From: JALYGJ01 sp036558545
GTDB taxonomy: Bacteria; Chloroflexota; Limnocylindria; Limnocylindrales; CSP1-4
Assembly: GCA_036558545.1 (NCBI GenBank)
Contig: DATBFJ010000013.1
Location: 1-24,839 of the forward strand
Reading direction: 5' to 3'
DNA: 24,839 nt
Shown: one piece after another, positions 1 to 8,045 of the stretch
How the letters are laid out: each line of letters opens with the position of its first letter
How positions within the stretch are numbered: the first letter of the stretch is position 1
Made by a program: the position numbers and the translations under genes
The notes under the pieces: generated by a model
Told to the model about the DNA's origin: nothing
What the model saw: only the letters and a program-made list of their open reading frames with translations
The model's database searches: none

Positions 1-120
1 CGAAGGGCTAATCCGTACCCCACTTCGTACCCCCGACGGAGACGCTTCTCGTGGTACCTGAACGGTCTCCGTAGACGTATTCGACGCTCAGAACCGGACG
101 CCGAGCGTGATCGGGACGAA
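1..120. other. Non-coding, hairpin-rich DNA before the half tRNA
   Basis: No convincing gene. There is an 8-bp perfect inverted repeat, ACGGAGAC (36-43) with GTCTCCGT (65-72), around a 21-base loop. A second possible stem pairs CGAAG (1-5) with CTTCG (23-27). The short direct repeat CGTACCCC also occurs twice (near 14 and 26). This could be the end of an integrated element with recombinase binding sites, or the 3' part of an intron or other structured RNA. The sequence alone does not decide. Confidence 0.4.
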
Positions 121-165
121 CTCTGGATCAGGGGGTTGAAGGTTCGAATCCTTCCTCGCCAGCCA
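121..165 (+). tRNA. 3' half of a tRNA-Gln(CUG); 5' half absent
   Basis: The sequence matches the 3' half of a canonical tRNA: anticodon loop CTCTGGA (121-127, anticodon CTG with U33), 3' anticodon strand TCAGG, five-base variable loop, T-arm GAAGG-TTCGAAT-CCTTC (138-154), acceptor strand CTCGCCA (155-161), discriminator G and encoded CCA. A72 and discriminator G73 are glutamine identity features. The five bases before the loop (ACGAA) do not pair with TCAGG, and no TGGCGAG acceptor 5' strand exists in the 120 bases upstream. It is therefore either a tRNA fragment left at the edge of an integrated element (att site) or the 3' exon of a tRNA with an intron in the anticodon loop, the 5' exon lying outside the window. 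Confidence 0.8.
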
Positions 166-174
166 TTCATTGCT

Positions 175-2358
175 CTATTCGTCGGCGTCAGACGAGATGA
201 AGTGCGCGAAGCGGCGCACCTGTCTCAGGGCGTAGAACAGGACCCCGATGAACAGCACCGCGCCAATCCCAGGTAGCGGACCGAGCGAGTTGCCCACGCT
301 GGGCTGAAGCAGCATGACGGCCACGATCGCCAGGCCGATGAGCGCTCCGGCAAGGATCATGCCCACGGTCAGCATCCCGCCGATCTTGTTGAGCGAGCCG
401 AACTGCTCGTCCAAATCTGATGTGTCGACCTTGATCGTGAGCTGACCCTTGCCTACCTGGTCGAGCCACGACCAGAGCCCCGCCTCCAGCGTCGGCAGGC
501 GCTGGAGCAGCTGGCGCCCGACGCGCAGGGCCTGCTTACGCACTTCCGCCTCGACGTTCTCCGTCGACAGCCGCTCGATCATCGCCTCGCGCGACTCGTC
601 GATCGCCGCCTGTGCGACGTCCACGTTCGGCGACAGCCTGCGCGCCGTTTCGTCGGACTGGATCAGCGCCTTGAGCGCGATCGTCAGCTGGTTGTTCAGG
701 CGGAGGCCGCTGTCGTACACGACAGAAATGACGGCATTCAAGCCGGACGCAAGCGTCGCGCCCTCGTCGTATTCGAGATAGCGCCGCAGCGTCCGCTCCA
801 TCGCGCTCCGATATGCAGGCTCGTCGAAACCGGGCGTTCGCGTGCTCAGGGCGAGCATGGTCGAAGCCACACCCTCGAAATCCTTGTTGGTGACTGAGAA
901 GATCAGGTCGACAAGGTTGATGCGCTGGGCGCTCGTGAGCTGCCCGACCATGCCGAGGTCGATCAGCACAATGCGGCCAGTCGAGGGCTCGACAAGGATG
1001 TTGCCCGGATGCGGATCGCCATGGAAGAAGCCGTCAATGAGGATCTGCTTGATCAGCGAACGGACGAACAGATTGCCGACTTTCTCCAGGTCCACGCCGG
1101 CGTCGTGCAGTGCCTCCGTGTCGGAGATCTTGATGCCGGTCACGAACTCCTCTGTCAGCACACGCGCGGAGCTGTATTCGGGATATGTCGCAGGGATGTG
1201 GATGTCCGGGAATTTGGCGAGGACGCCTGTCAGGCGCCGACCGTTGTACGCCTCATTGCCGTAGTCGAGCTCGTCAATGACGCTCGATGCGAACTCGTGG
1301 ACGATGCCCACCAGGTCGAGCTTCCTCGCGACCGCAAGGCGCCGGCTGCCGACGCGCGCGATCTCCTGGATGACGCCCAAGTCCGCCTTGGTCAGCGCGA
1401 CGATGGCAGGACGCTGGATCTTGACCGCGACCGGAGTGCCGTCGGGCAGCGTCGCCTTATGAATCTGGGCAGTGGAGGCCGCAGCGAATGCCTCCTTTTC
1501 GAAGGTCGCAAACAACTCCTCGGGCGGCTTGCCAAGCTCATCGATCACGACCTGGCGAGCCTGTGCATAGGGCACGGGCTTCACGTCGCTCTGCAGCTTG
1601 GACAGCTCGGCCTCCCATTCCGGCGGCAATGCATCGCCGCGGCTGGCAACGATCTGGCCGAGCTTGACGTACGTCGGACCGAGTTGCTGGAGCATCGTCC
1701 TTACCTTTTCGGGCGCCGACATGCGCGCGGTCGGGTTCTTCTCCCCGAGCAGCACGCGCTGGCCCCAGCCGCGGATCGACGACACGGACGTGCCCTCGAA
1801 GACGATGTCGATGCCGTAGCCGTAGAGCGTGTCGTAGACCTGCTGCAAGCGGAGGTTTTCGATGAACGCGCTGCGTCGCGGTGTGGGCAGGGCATCGAGG
1901 TAACGCCAGATGCGCTCGCTGAAGTCGTCGGGTTTGGGCGGCCGAGCCAGGCCGAGCAGAGCGCCCGCGAGCATGCGCAGCGCCCCGACGATCAATGCCG
2001 CGAGCAGGATCCACAGCCACGCCGGATCGGCGACCTGCAGGGTGATCGGCGACAACCACGTCGCCAGCGACAGCACGATCGCGACGACGACGATCTGGAA
2101 CGTGCCCAGCGTCCAAAGCAACAGCCGGCCGGTCAGCAGCACGAGCAGTGGCCGCATCAGTGCGTACAGGATCGTCAGGCTGGCGCCGGTGATGACGAGC
2201 TGAACGATGGCCCACGACGACCAGTCGACGTGAATGATCGGTGCCGGTGTCGTGCTGCCGAACGGGAAGGGTTGGGCGACCTGGAGGCGCGAAAGGAACC
2301 AGAAAGTCGCCAGGATGACGAGCGAATCTATGACTACCTGGACGACGAATCGGCGCAA
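175..2358 (-). CDS. ABC1/UbiB-family kinase-like protein with N-terminal holin-like membrane domain
   Basis: An atypical kinase of the ABC1/ADCK/UbiB family, linked in other organisms to quinone or isoprenoid lipid metabolism; the substrate here is unknown. Family motifs are intact: KLGQ (232-235), Ala-rich loop then VAVK with Lys313, HGDPHPGN (446-453) and DLG with Asp467. Residues 5-140 form about four membrane segments resembling the mycobacterial holin-like family (Phage_holin_4_2), and two more helices close the C-terminus (roughly 655-715). I chose a TTG start at 2358 (727 aa) because GGAG lies 8 bases upstream and it gives a clean MRRF membrane start; a GTG at 2376 is the alternative. 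Longer reading upstream would run into the MFS gene and looks like shadow sequence. The MFS gene lies about 94 bases upstream on the same strand, so co-transcription is possible. Confidence 0.93.
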   Translation of the reverse strand: MRRFVVQVVIDSLVILATFWFLSRLQVAQPFPFGSTTPAPIIHVDWSSWAIVQLVITGASLTILYALMRPLLVLLTGRLLLWTLGTFQIVVVAIVLSLATWLSPITLQVADPAWLWILLAALIVGALRMLAGALLGLARPPKPDDFSERIWRYLDALPTPRRSAFIENLRLQQVYDTLYGYGIDIVFEGTSVSSIRGWGQRVLLGEKNPTARMSAPEKVRTMLQQLGPTYVKLGQIVASRGDALPPEWEAELSKLQSDVKPVPYAQARQVVIDELGKPPEELFATFEKEAFAAASTAQIHKATLPDGTPVAVKIQRPAIVALTKADLGVIQEIARVGSRRLAVARKLDLVGIVHEFASSVIDELDYGNEAYNGRRLTGVLAKFPDIHIPATYPEYSSARVLTEEFVTGIKISDTEALHDAGVDLEKVGNLFVRSLIKQILIDGFFHGDPHPGNILVEPSTGRIVLIDLGMVGQLTSAQRINLVDLIFSVTNKDFEGVASTMLALSTRTPGFDEPAYRSAMERTLRRYLEYDEGATLASGLNAVISVVYDSGLRLNNQLTIALKALIQSDETARRLSPNVDVAQAAIDESREAMIERLSTENVEAEVRKQALRVGRQLLQRLPTLEAGLWSWLDQVGKGQLTIKVDTSDLDEQFGSLNKIGGMLTVGMILAGALIGLAIVAVMLLQPSVGNSLGPLPGIGAVLFIGVLFYALRQVRRFAHFISSDADE

Positions 2359-2452
2359 GTGCCTAACTCCATCCACGCGTTGACGGCGGATTGCCCCTCG
2401 CAGCGAAATTATCGGCGCGGGGTCATTCCGGAATTCGGACGATTCGGGTGAT

Positions 2453-3733
2453 CTAGGCGGCGGCGCCCTCGATCGCGGCCACGTCCGCGGTAGTGCGAAT
2501 GCGCGGGATCGCGGAGACGACGAGCAGCAGGATCGAGAGGGCCATTCCGGCCCAGCCGATGAATATGCCGCCGCGGACGCCAATAACGTCAGCGACTCCT
2601 GCGGCCAGCAACGCGCCGAGCGGGTAGGCGATGCCGTGCGAGAAGACCTCGAGCGTGGCGTTAACTCGGCCAAGGATCGAATCGGGGATGACGCCCTGGA
2701 TGAGCGACAGCTCGGCGACGCTCTCGACCGTCTGCAGGCCGTCGCCGATCAGTTGCGGCAGGAAAACCATCAGGGTTGCAAGCGCGATCGGCCCGCCGGC
2801 GAGGGGCGTCAGGATGCCGATCGCGGAGGCGCCAGCCGCTGCCCAGATGATCGCCGGACCAAAGCCAATGCGGTTGATCGTGCGCTGGGCGAAGAACGAG
2901 CCGATCAGGGCGCCGACACCGCCCGCGGACACGACTACGCCAAGCCAGAAGGGCTCGAGATGCAGCTCCTCGATCAGGTAGATCGTGTACAGGACGCCGT
3001 AGAACGAGCCCGCGACGTGGGCAATCACTGACCGCAAGGTGAGCGGCACGAGCACCGGGTGCCGGCGCACGAGCGTCAGCCCCTCGACGATCTCACGGCG
3101 GATGTGAGCCTGTTCGACGCGCTCCGGGCGCGCCGGTTCGGGCTGGCGAATGAGCCACAACGAGACTGAGGAGACAACATACGACGCGGCGTCGACCAGG
3201 ATCGCGAATGGCGCGCCGATCAGTTGCACCAGCGCGCCGCCGAGACCCGGGCCACCGATCTCGGCGAGCGAGGAGCTGGCAGCGAGCTTGCTGTTGCCCT
3301 CGACGACACGGTCGACACCGATCAGCGACGGCACGTACGCGGGATACGCCGCGTCGAACATCACGCCCAGACAGCCCTCGATGAAGACGACGACGTAGAG
3401 CTGCTCAAGTCGCAGAACGTTGGCCACGTACGCAACCGGGATAGAGAACAACAAGAGGGCGCGACAGATGTCGGCGACGATGAGCACGGGGCGTCGACGA
3501 ACCCGATCGACCCAGGCGCCGGCGAAGAAGCCGACCAACAGGACCGCGAGGCTCTGCGCGACGATGATCAGCGCCATCTCGAAGGGACCGGCGCCCAGCA
3601 CGAGCACGGCCAACAGCGGCACCGCCGTGCGAGTGACGACGGAGCCGAGGCGCGAGATGGTCTGCCCCGTCCACAGCTTCATGAAGTCGCCGTGGCGCCA
3701 GAGCGAAGGTGTAGCGATCAAGCGGCGAAGCAT
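2453..3733 (-). CDS. MFS transporter (MFS_3 / enterobactin-exporter-like)
   Basis: A 426-residue major facilitator transporter with about 12 hydrophobic segments. It resembles the MFS_3 group, which includes exporters of siderophores and macrolides. Visible marks are the N-terminal FMKLWTGQTISRLGS, the loop-2/3 signature GAWVDRVRRRPVL, and FDAAYPAYVPSLI in the first half. The substrate cannot be predicted. The ATG at 3733 gives the usual family N-terminus (MLRRL...); an upstream in-frame start at 3808 would add 25 non-homologous residues and overlap the divergent MoxR gene. The 47-base divergent gap to MoxR must hold both promoters. The downstream gene on the same strand is the ABC1 protein. 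Confidence 0.9.
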   Translation of the reverse strand: MLRRLIATPSLWRHGDFMKLWTGQTISRLGSVVTRTAVPLLAVLVLGAGPFEMALIIVAQSLAVLLVGFFAGAWVDRVRRRPVLIVADICRALLLFSIPVAYVANVLRLEQLYVVVFIEGCLGVMFDAAYPAYVPSLIGVDRVVEGNSKLAASSSLAEIGGPGLGGALVQLIGAPFAILVDAASYVVSSVSLWLIRQPEPARPERVEQAHIRREIVEGLTLVRRHPVLVPLTLRSVIAHVAGSFYGVLYTIYLIEELHLEPFWLGVVVSAGGVGALIGSFFAQRTINRIGFGPAIIWAAAGASAIGILTPLAGGPIALATLMVFLPQLIGDGLQTVESVAELSLIQGVIPDSILGRVNATLEVFSHGIAYPLGALLAAGVADVIGVRGGIFIGWAGMALSILLLVVSAIPRIRTTADVAAIEGAAA

Positions 3734-3780
3734 ATCTGCGCACAACGGTCCCAAGTTGCGCGATCGGCGACACTGCGCCC

Positions 3781-4770
3781 GTGGAAGCGAGGGAGGTCGC
3801 TGCACCACCGGCCGGTGGTGGACAACGACTCGAAGAAGGGCGCCGCTTCTGGGCGCAGCTTCGTGACGTCGTTGGCAAGGCCGTGGTCGTCAGTGACGAC
3901 TCGCTGCGGCTGCTGGCCGTTGCCCTGCTGGCGCACGGCCATGCCCTCGTCGAGGACGTGCCAGGTGTCGGCAAGACACTCCTGACGCGATCCTTTTCGC
4001 GCGCACTCGGCCTCACCTTTTCGCGCGTCCAGGGCACACCCGACCTGTTGCCCAGCGATGTGCTTGGCGCGAGCCTGCTCGAGGGCGATCACTTCCGCTT
4101 CGTGCCCGGCCCGGTGTTCACCAATGTCCTGCTCGTGGACGAGATCAACCGTGCCACGCCCCGGACGCAGAGCGCGCTGCTCGAGGCGATGCAGGAGGAG
4201 CAGGTATCGATCGAGGGCGAGACGCGGCCACTGCCCGATCCGTTCCTGGTCCTGGCGACCCAGAACCCGATCGAGCTCGAGGGCACGTTTGCGCTGCCCG
4301 AGGCGCAGCTCGACAGGTTCCTGGTGCGCCTGACGCTGGGCTACCCGGGCGCGGCGGACGAAGGGCGCATCGCGAGCCGCTTCCGGACGTCGGCAGACCC
4401 GCTCAGCGCGGTCGAGCCCATCGTCGCTGGGCCGACGCTGCTCGCGATGCGCGAGACGGTCCGCACGATCAACGTCGCCGACGAGGTCCAGGAGTACGTT
4501 GTCCGGCTCGTGCGCACGACGCGCGAGCGCAAGGAGGTGCGCATCGGCGGCAGCCCGCGCGCGTCAGTGGCGCTGTACCGCGCGGCCCAGGCCTATGCCT
4601 ACCTCGACGGCCGCGGCTTCGTCCTGCCGGACGATGTCAAGGCGGTGGCACCTGCGGTGCTCAATCACCGGGTGATCCTCGACCTTGACTACGCGCTGCG
4701 CGGCTCGAACACGAGCGAGATCGTCGGCAAGGTCATCGAGTCAGTGGCGGCGCCTCCCCTGCCGCGATGA
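3781..4770 (+). CDS. MoxR-family AAA+ ATPase
   Basis: A 329-residue MoxR-type AAA+ ATPase, thought to act as a chaperone that matures or remodels partner proteins, often ones with VWA or DUF58 domains. Walker A is DVPGVGKT (59-66), Walker B VLLVDEINRA (116-125), sensor 1 ATQNPIE (159-165), and the arginine-rich stretch LDRF follows. The C-terminal lid contains GGSPRASVALYRAAQAYA, the usual sensor 2 region. The start is GTG at 3781. No good ribosome site precedes it, so the message may be leaderless or start slightly downstream. The stop overlaps the DUF58 start (ATGA), which fits translational coupling. It heads a MoxR-DUF58-DUF4129 operon. Confidence 0.95.
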   Translation: MEAREVAAPPAGGGQRLEEGRRFWAQLRDVVGKAVVVSDDSLRLLAVALLAHGHALVEDVPGVGKTLLTRSFSRALGLTFSRVQGTPDLLPSDVLGASLLEGDHFRFVPGPVFTNVLLVDEINRATPRTQSALLEAMQEEQVSIEGETRPLPDPFLVLATQNPIELEGTFALPEAQLDRFLVRLTLGYPGAADEGRIASRFRTSADPLSAVEPIVAGPTLLAMRETVRTINVADEVQEYVVRLVRTTRERKEVRIGGSPRASVALYRAAQAYAYLDGRGFVLPDDVKAVAPAVLNHRVILDLDYALRGSNTSEIVGKVIESVAAPPLPR

Positions 4771-5999
4771 TCGGCCTGGGCGCCGGCCTGGTCCTGATCG
4801 TCTTTGGTGCGCTCCTTCGTGCTCCGGGCCTTATCGCCGTAGGCGTGATCGTCATCCTGATCTGGTTCCTGCGAACCCTGTGGACGCGCTTTGGCCTGCG
4901 CGGGGTGACGTATGAGCGGAAACTCGGTGCCGTCCGTGCCCTCGTGGGTGAGGAGATTCCGCTCGAGCTGACCGTGCGCAATCGGAAGCTCCTTCCGCTG
5001 CCGTGGCTCGAGGTAGAGGACTTTGTCAGCGAAGGCGCCCAGTTCACCGACCGACCGCTGGAGCCCTCCGATCAACCGGGTTTCGCGATCCTGCGGACGA
5101 CCTGGACGCTTGGCTGGTTCCAACGCGTGACGCGTCGAATCAACGTCGTCGCGGAGCGGCGCGGCATCTACGACTTCAGCACGGTCAGGATCCGCGTGGC
5201 CGACCTGTTCGCACCCGACAAGGTCGACGAAGAGCACGTCGACAAGATGCGCTACCGGATAGTCCCAAGGTATGTGCCTGTCCGTGCCGGCGCGCCGATG
5301 AGCCAGCTGCCCGGATCGGCCCGTGTGCCGCGCGGGCTGTTCGAGGACGCGGCCCTTTTTGCCGGCGTGCGGCCGTATCAGCCAGGCGATGCACTGCGAC
5401 GCATCCACTGGAAGGCAACTGCGCGGCTCGGCCAGCCGGTCAGCCGTCGTTACGACCCGGTCTACGAACGAGACGTGGTCATCGCCCTCGACGTGCAGAC
5501 AATTCCCGGCCCGTTCTGGATGATGCAGTACGAGGACGACATCCTCGAGAGCTTGTGCGTTGCGGCAATGTCCCTGGCGCGCAGCCTGATCGTCGGTGGC
5601 GTGGCGTGCGGTCTGGCGGTCAACGCCTACCAGCAGGAAGCAATCTCGCGCTCGGTGCACATCTCGCCGAGCTCGGCGCACTCGCAGATCTCCGTGATCG
5701 CCGACCAGCTGGCAGATCTGAGCCGCTGGCCGTCATTGCCGTTCGCGACGCTGCTTCATGGCATGGGAAGACGCATCCCACCCACCACGAGCGTCGTCGC
5801 ACTGACCGCGATCGACTCGGACGACGTCGTGTACGTCCTGAATCGAATGGCACGGTCCGGACGTCACGTACAACTGGCCGCAATCGGACGCCACGCCAGC
5901 GACACCGTGGCACGCGCTGGAGCGCTTGGAGTACCGGCCGCCGTCTATCGCCTCGAGCCCAACTGGAGGACAGCCGATGCGCTCAAGATGGCCGGCTGA
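4767..5999 (+). CDS. DUF58 domain protein
   Basis: A 410-residue protein of the DUF58 family, the usual partner of MoxR ATPases. Two hydrophobic segments at the N-terminus (about 3-35) anchor it, followed by a beta-rich region. The conserved block GVRPYQPGDALRRIHWKATA (200-219) is diagnostic. After it comes a VWA-like fold starting at DVVIALDVQ (236-244), with Asp242 near the expected metal-site region, though the complete MIDAS motif is not evident. The ATG overlaps the MoxR stop by 4 bases, and the end overlaps the next gene by 23 bases, so all three are probably translated together. Role in envelope biogenesis or stress is inferred from family context. Confidence 0.94.
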   Translation: MIGLGAGLVLIVFGALLRAPGLIAVGVIVILIWFLRTLWTRFGLRGVTYERKLGAVRALVGEEIPLELTVRNRKLLPLPWLEVEDFVSEGAQFTDRPLEPSDQPGFAILRTTWTLGWFQRVTRRINVVAERRGIYDFSTVRIRVADLFAPDKVDEEHVDKMRYRIVPRYVPVRAGAPMSQLPGSARVPRGLFEDAALFAGVRPYQPGDALRRIHWKATARLGQPVSRRYDPVYERDVVIALDVQTIPGPFWMMQYEDDILESLCVAAMSLARSLIVGGVACGLAVNAYQQEAISRSVHISPSSAHSQISVIADQLADLSRWPSLPFATLLHGMGRRIPPTTSVVALTAIDSDDVVYVLNRMARSGRHVQLAAIGRHASDTVARAGALGVPAAVYRLEPNWRTADALKMAG

Positions 6000-7308
6000 G
6001 ACGGTAGTCCTGTGGCTTGCCACGGCAACGCTCGAGGCCGCCTGGATAACGCTGGCGAACCTCATTGGGCAGTGGTTCAAGCACACCGAACACGTCGATC
6101 TGACCATCGTTCATTTCTTTCTGGCGGTGCTGCTTGGCATGGTCCTGGGGCGAACCTTCCGGAATTTGCCGCAGAACAGGTACGCGGTGATCTTGACCGT
6201 GGGCGCGGTGGGCTGCGCGATGGTCGGCGCCGTGATCTCCGGTGCACCGACCTCTGACGTCGGCGCGTTCGTTCGAACGGCGATCCTCGATCCGGGAGCG
6301 TGGCTGATGGGGTTTGCCGTGCTGCGCGGGGTGTTCCAGGCGGACCCGGGAAGCGGCTACGAGACGGAGCGCGTCTTCACCCTGGGCATCCCGGCACTCG
6401 TTGCGTTCTGGCTTCTCGCAACCGTTTCCGGACTGCCCGACAACCGCGATTTCGCCGTACAGGCATTCGCCAGCACGCTCAGCTTCATCAGTGCCGGGCT
6501 GCTGGCGCTTGGGCTTGGTCGGCTGAAGGACCTCGACGTCGATTCGGTTGACCGCGGTGCGCGACGCCGCTGGCTGCTGCTCGTCGGCGGAATCGTCGGC
6601 GTCGTGCTCGTGGTAGGGCTGCCAATGGCAGCCGTTCTCGGCCTGCCCGTGACAGCGGTCGTCGTGGGCGTGCTCGGCCCGGTTGCTCCGCTGCTGATAG
6701 CCCTTTTCGGCCTGATGAGCATCCCGATCTTCTGGTTACTCGACTTCTTCGCTGGGCTGCTCCGGCCACGCGAAGTGCCAATTCCTTCGTTCAACGTGCC
6801 ATCGCCGATCGGTAGCGGTCCGCCCCCGCTGTTCGAACCGCCCACGGGTCCGCCGCCAGACCTGACGTGGCTGCTGATTGCGCTCGTGCTGGTTGGCGCC
6901 TTCATCCTGCTGCGCTTGGTGGCGCTGTTCCTGTCGCCTCCAACAGTCAGCGACCAGAAGGACGATGAGTACGAGCGCCGCTACTCGGAGCCGATCGTCG
7001 TGCCATCGCTTCCTTCGTTGCCCCACCTGCGGCTGCGGGCCCGGCGGCCGACACCACGCACGGCACGCGAGGCCTACGTCTTGTCAGTGGCCGCGCTCGG
7101 CCGAGGCGACCTGGGCCGCCGGGCCGAGGAGACTCCGCGCGAGCATGCGTCGCGCGTAGTTGGCTCAGACGTTGGTCGCGATATCGGACGTTTGGCCGCC
7201 GACTATCAGCTCGACGTTTTCGCAGGCCTGCGCATCACTGCCACAGAAACTCGGCGCGCCATCGAGCGCTGGCGGCGAGTGGTGACCCGGTCTCGCCGGA
7301 GGCGTTGA
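5977..7308 (+). CDS. Multi-pass membrane protein with C-terminal DUF4129
   Basis: A 443-residue membrane protein. About seven hydrophobic segments occupy residues 8-260; a Pro-rich loop (265-295) leads to a further membrane helix (297-318), and a cytoplasmic tail carries the DUF4129 pattern: REAYVLSVAALGRG (364-377), RAEETPREHASRV (382-394) and the final EXRRAIERWRR helix. DUF4129 usually ends transglutaminase-like membrane proteins encoded beside MoxR and DUF58; here the transglutaminase core (Cys-His-Asp) is not visible. I chose ATG 5977 because GGAGGA (5965-5970) lies 6 bases upstream; a TTG at 5926 would add 17 residues with no support. It overlaps the DUF58 gene by 23 bases. Confidence 0.88.
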   Translation: MRSRWPAETVVLWLATATLEAAWITLANLIGQWFKHTEHVDLTIVHFFLAVLLGMVLGRTFRNLPQNRYAVILTVGAVGCAMVGAVISGAPTSDVGAFVRTAILDPGAWLMGFAVLRGVFQADPGSGYETERVFTLGIPALVAFWLLATVSGLPDNRDFAVQAFASTLSFISAGLLALGLGRLKDLDVDSVDRGARRRWLLLVGGIVGVVLVVGLPMAAVLGLPVTAVVVGVLGPVAPLLIALFGLMSIPIFWLLDFFAGLLRPREVPIPSFNVPSPIGSGPPPLFEPPTGPPPDLTWLLIALVLVGAFILLRLVALFLSPPTVSDQKDDEYERRYSEPIVVPSLPSLPHLRLRARRPTPRTAREAYVLSVAALGRGDLGRRAEETPREHASRVVGSDVGRDIGRLAADYQLDVFAGLRITATETRRAIERWRRVVTRSRRRR

Positions 7309-7327
7309 TCCGACTAGGATGCCGACT

Positions 7328-7975
7328 ATGTATCAGCCCGGGCACGGCAAGTTCGTCGTCGAGGCACCGGCTGAGTTGCTCGCCAAGCTGGCGGCCTCAT
7401 TCCCGGCGACTCTCGTCACGACCACTGACGACGGGTCGTTGCGAACCTCGATCCTGCCGTTGTTGTTTGATGCTCGGTCAGGCGAGCACGGAATATTGCG
7501 CGGCCACCTCGCGCGCCCGAACGAGCAATGGCGTGATGCGCGCCCGGGCGCCGAAGCGATCGCCATATTCAACGGCCCTGACGCCTACATCACGCCAAGC
7601 TGGTACGAGGAGAAGCGGCGCACGGGGCGCGTCGTGCCCACGTGGAACTACACGACCGTCGTGGCGCACGGCCTTCTGATCGCTCACGACGACACCGACT
7701 GGCTCCTCGACCACGTCCGCCAGATGGTCAAGGCTCACGAGTCGACCCGCCCCGACCCTTGGTCGGTGGACGACGCGCCCGAGCGCTACGTCGCCGGCCA
7801 GGCCAAGGGCATCGTGGGCCTGGAGCTCGTGATAAGTCGGATCGACGCCAAGCGCAAGCTCACCCAGAACCGTTCGCGCGACGACATCGAAGGAGCGATC
7901 GAGGGGTTGAAGCATGGATCGCCGCGCGAGCAGGCCGTCGCAATTGACATGCGCGAGGCCACCCATGACGACTAA
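7328..7975 (+). CDS. PaiB-family FMN-binding protein
   Basis: A 215-residue protein of the PaiB family, flavin-binding split-barrel proteins first described in Bacillus as a negative regulator of sporulation and protease genes. Diagnostic stretches are MYQPGHGKF at the N-terminus, AYITPSWYEEK and VPTWNYTTVVAHG in the middle, and the C-terminal KRKLTQNRSRDD. The start at 7328 begins with the family-typical MYQP and has AGGA (7316-7319) 8 bases upstream; an ATG at 7319 is in frame and adds three residues. It follows the DUF4129 gene by only 19 bases, so read-through is likely. Whether it regulates DNA, or acts as a heme or flavin enzyme, cannot be told here. Confidence 0.93.
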   Translation: MYQPGHGKFVVEAPAELLAKLAASFPATLVTTTDDGSLRTSILPLLFDARSGEHGILRGHLARPNEQWRDARPGAEAIAIFNGPDAYITPSWYEEKRRTGRVVPTWNYTTVVAHGLLIAHDDTDWLLDHVRQMVKAHESTRPDPWSVDDAPERYVAGQAKGIVGLELVISRIDAKRKLTQNRSRDDIEGAIEGLKHGSPREQAVAIDMREATHDD

Positions 7976-8045
7976 GGTGTTGCGCACACCAGTGCCTGAT
8001 ATCAGCCTGACGTGACAGCTTTGTTAAAACTTTAGCGAGGGAAAA

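Noticed and set aside
1..165. tmRNA (ssrA) 3' end
   Set aside because: The bases before the T-arm do not follow the tmRNA GGAC pattern, the discriminator is G rather than A, and an anticodon loop with CTG is present. tRNA-Gln fits much better.
1009..2451. Long plus-strand open frame opposite the ABC1 gene
   Set aside because: Its product is rich in Arg, Asp and Gln with no domain, typical of the reverse strand of a high-GC gene; the minus strand has all ABC1 motifs.
7976..8045. GGTGT-TGCGC-ACACC as a terminator after the PaiB gene
   Set aside because: The stem has only 5 bp and no T-run follows.
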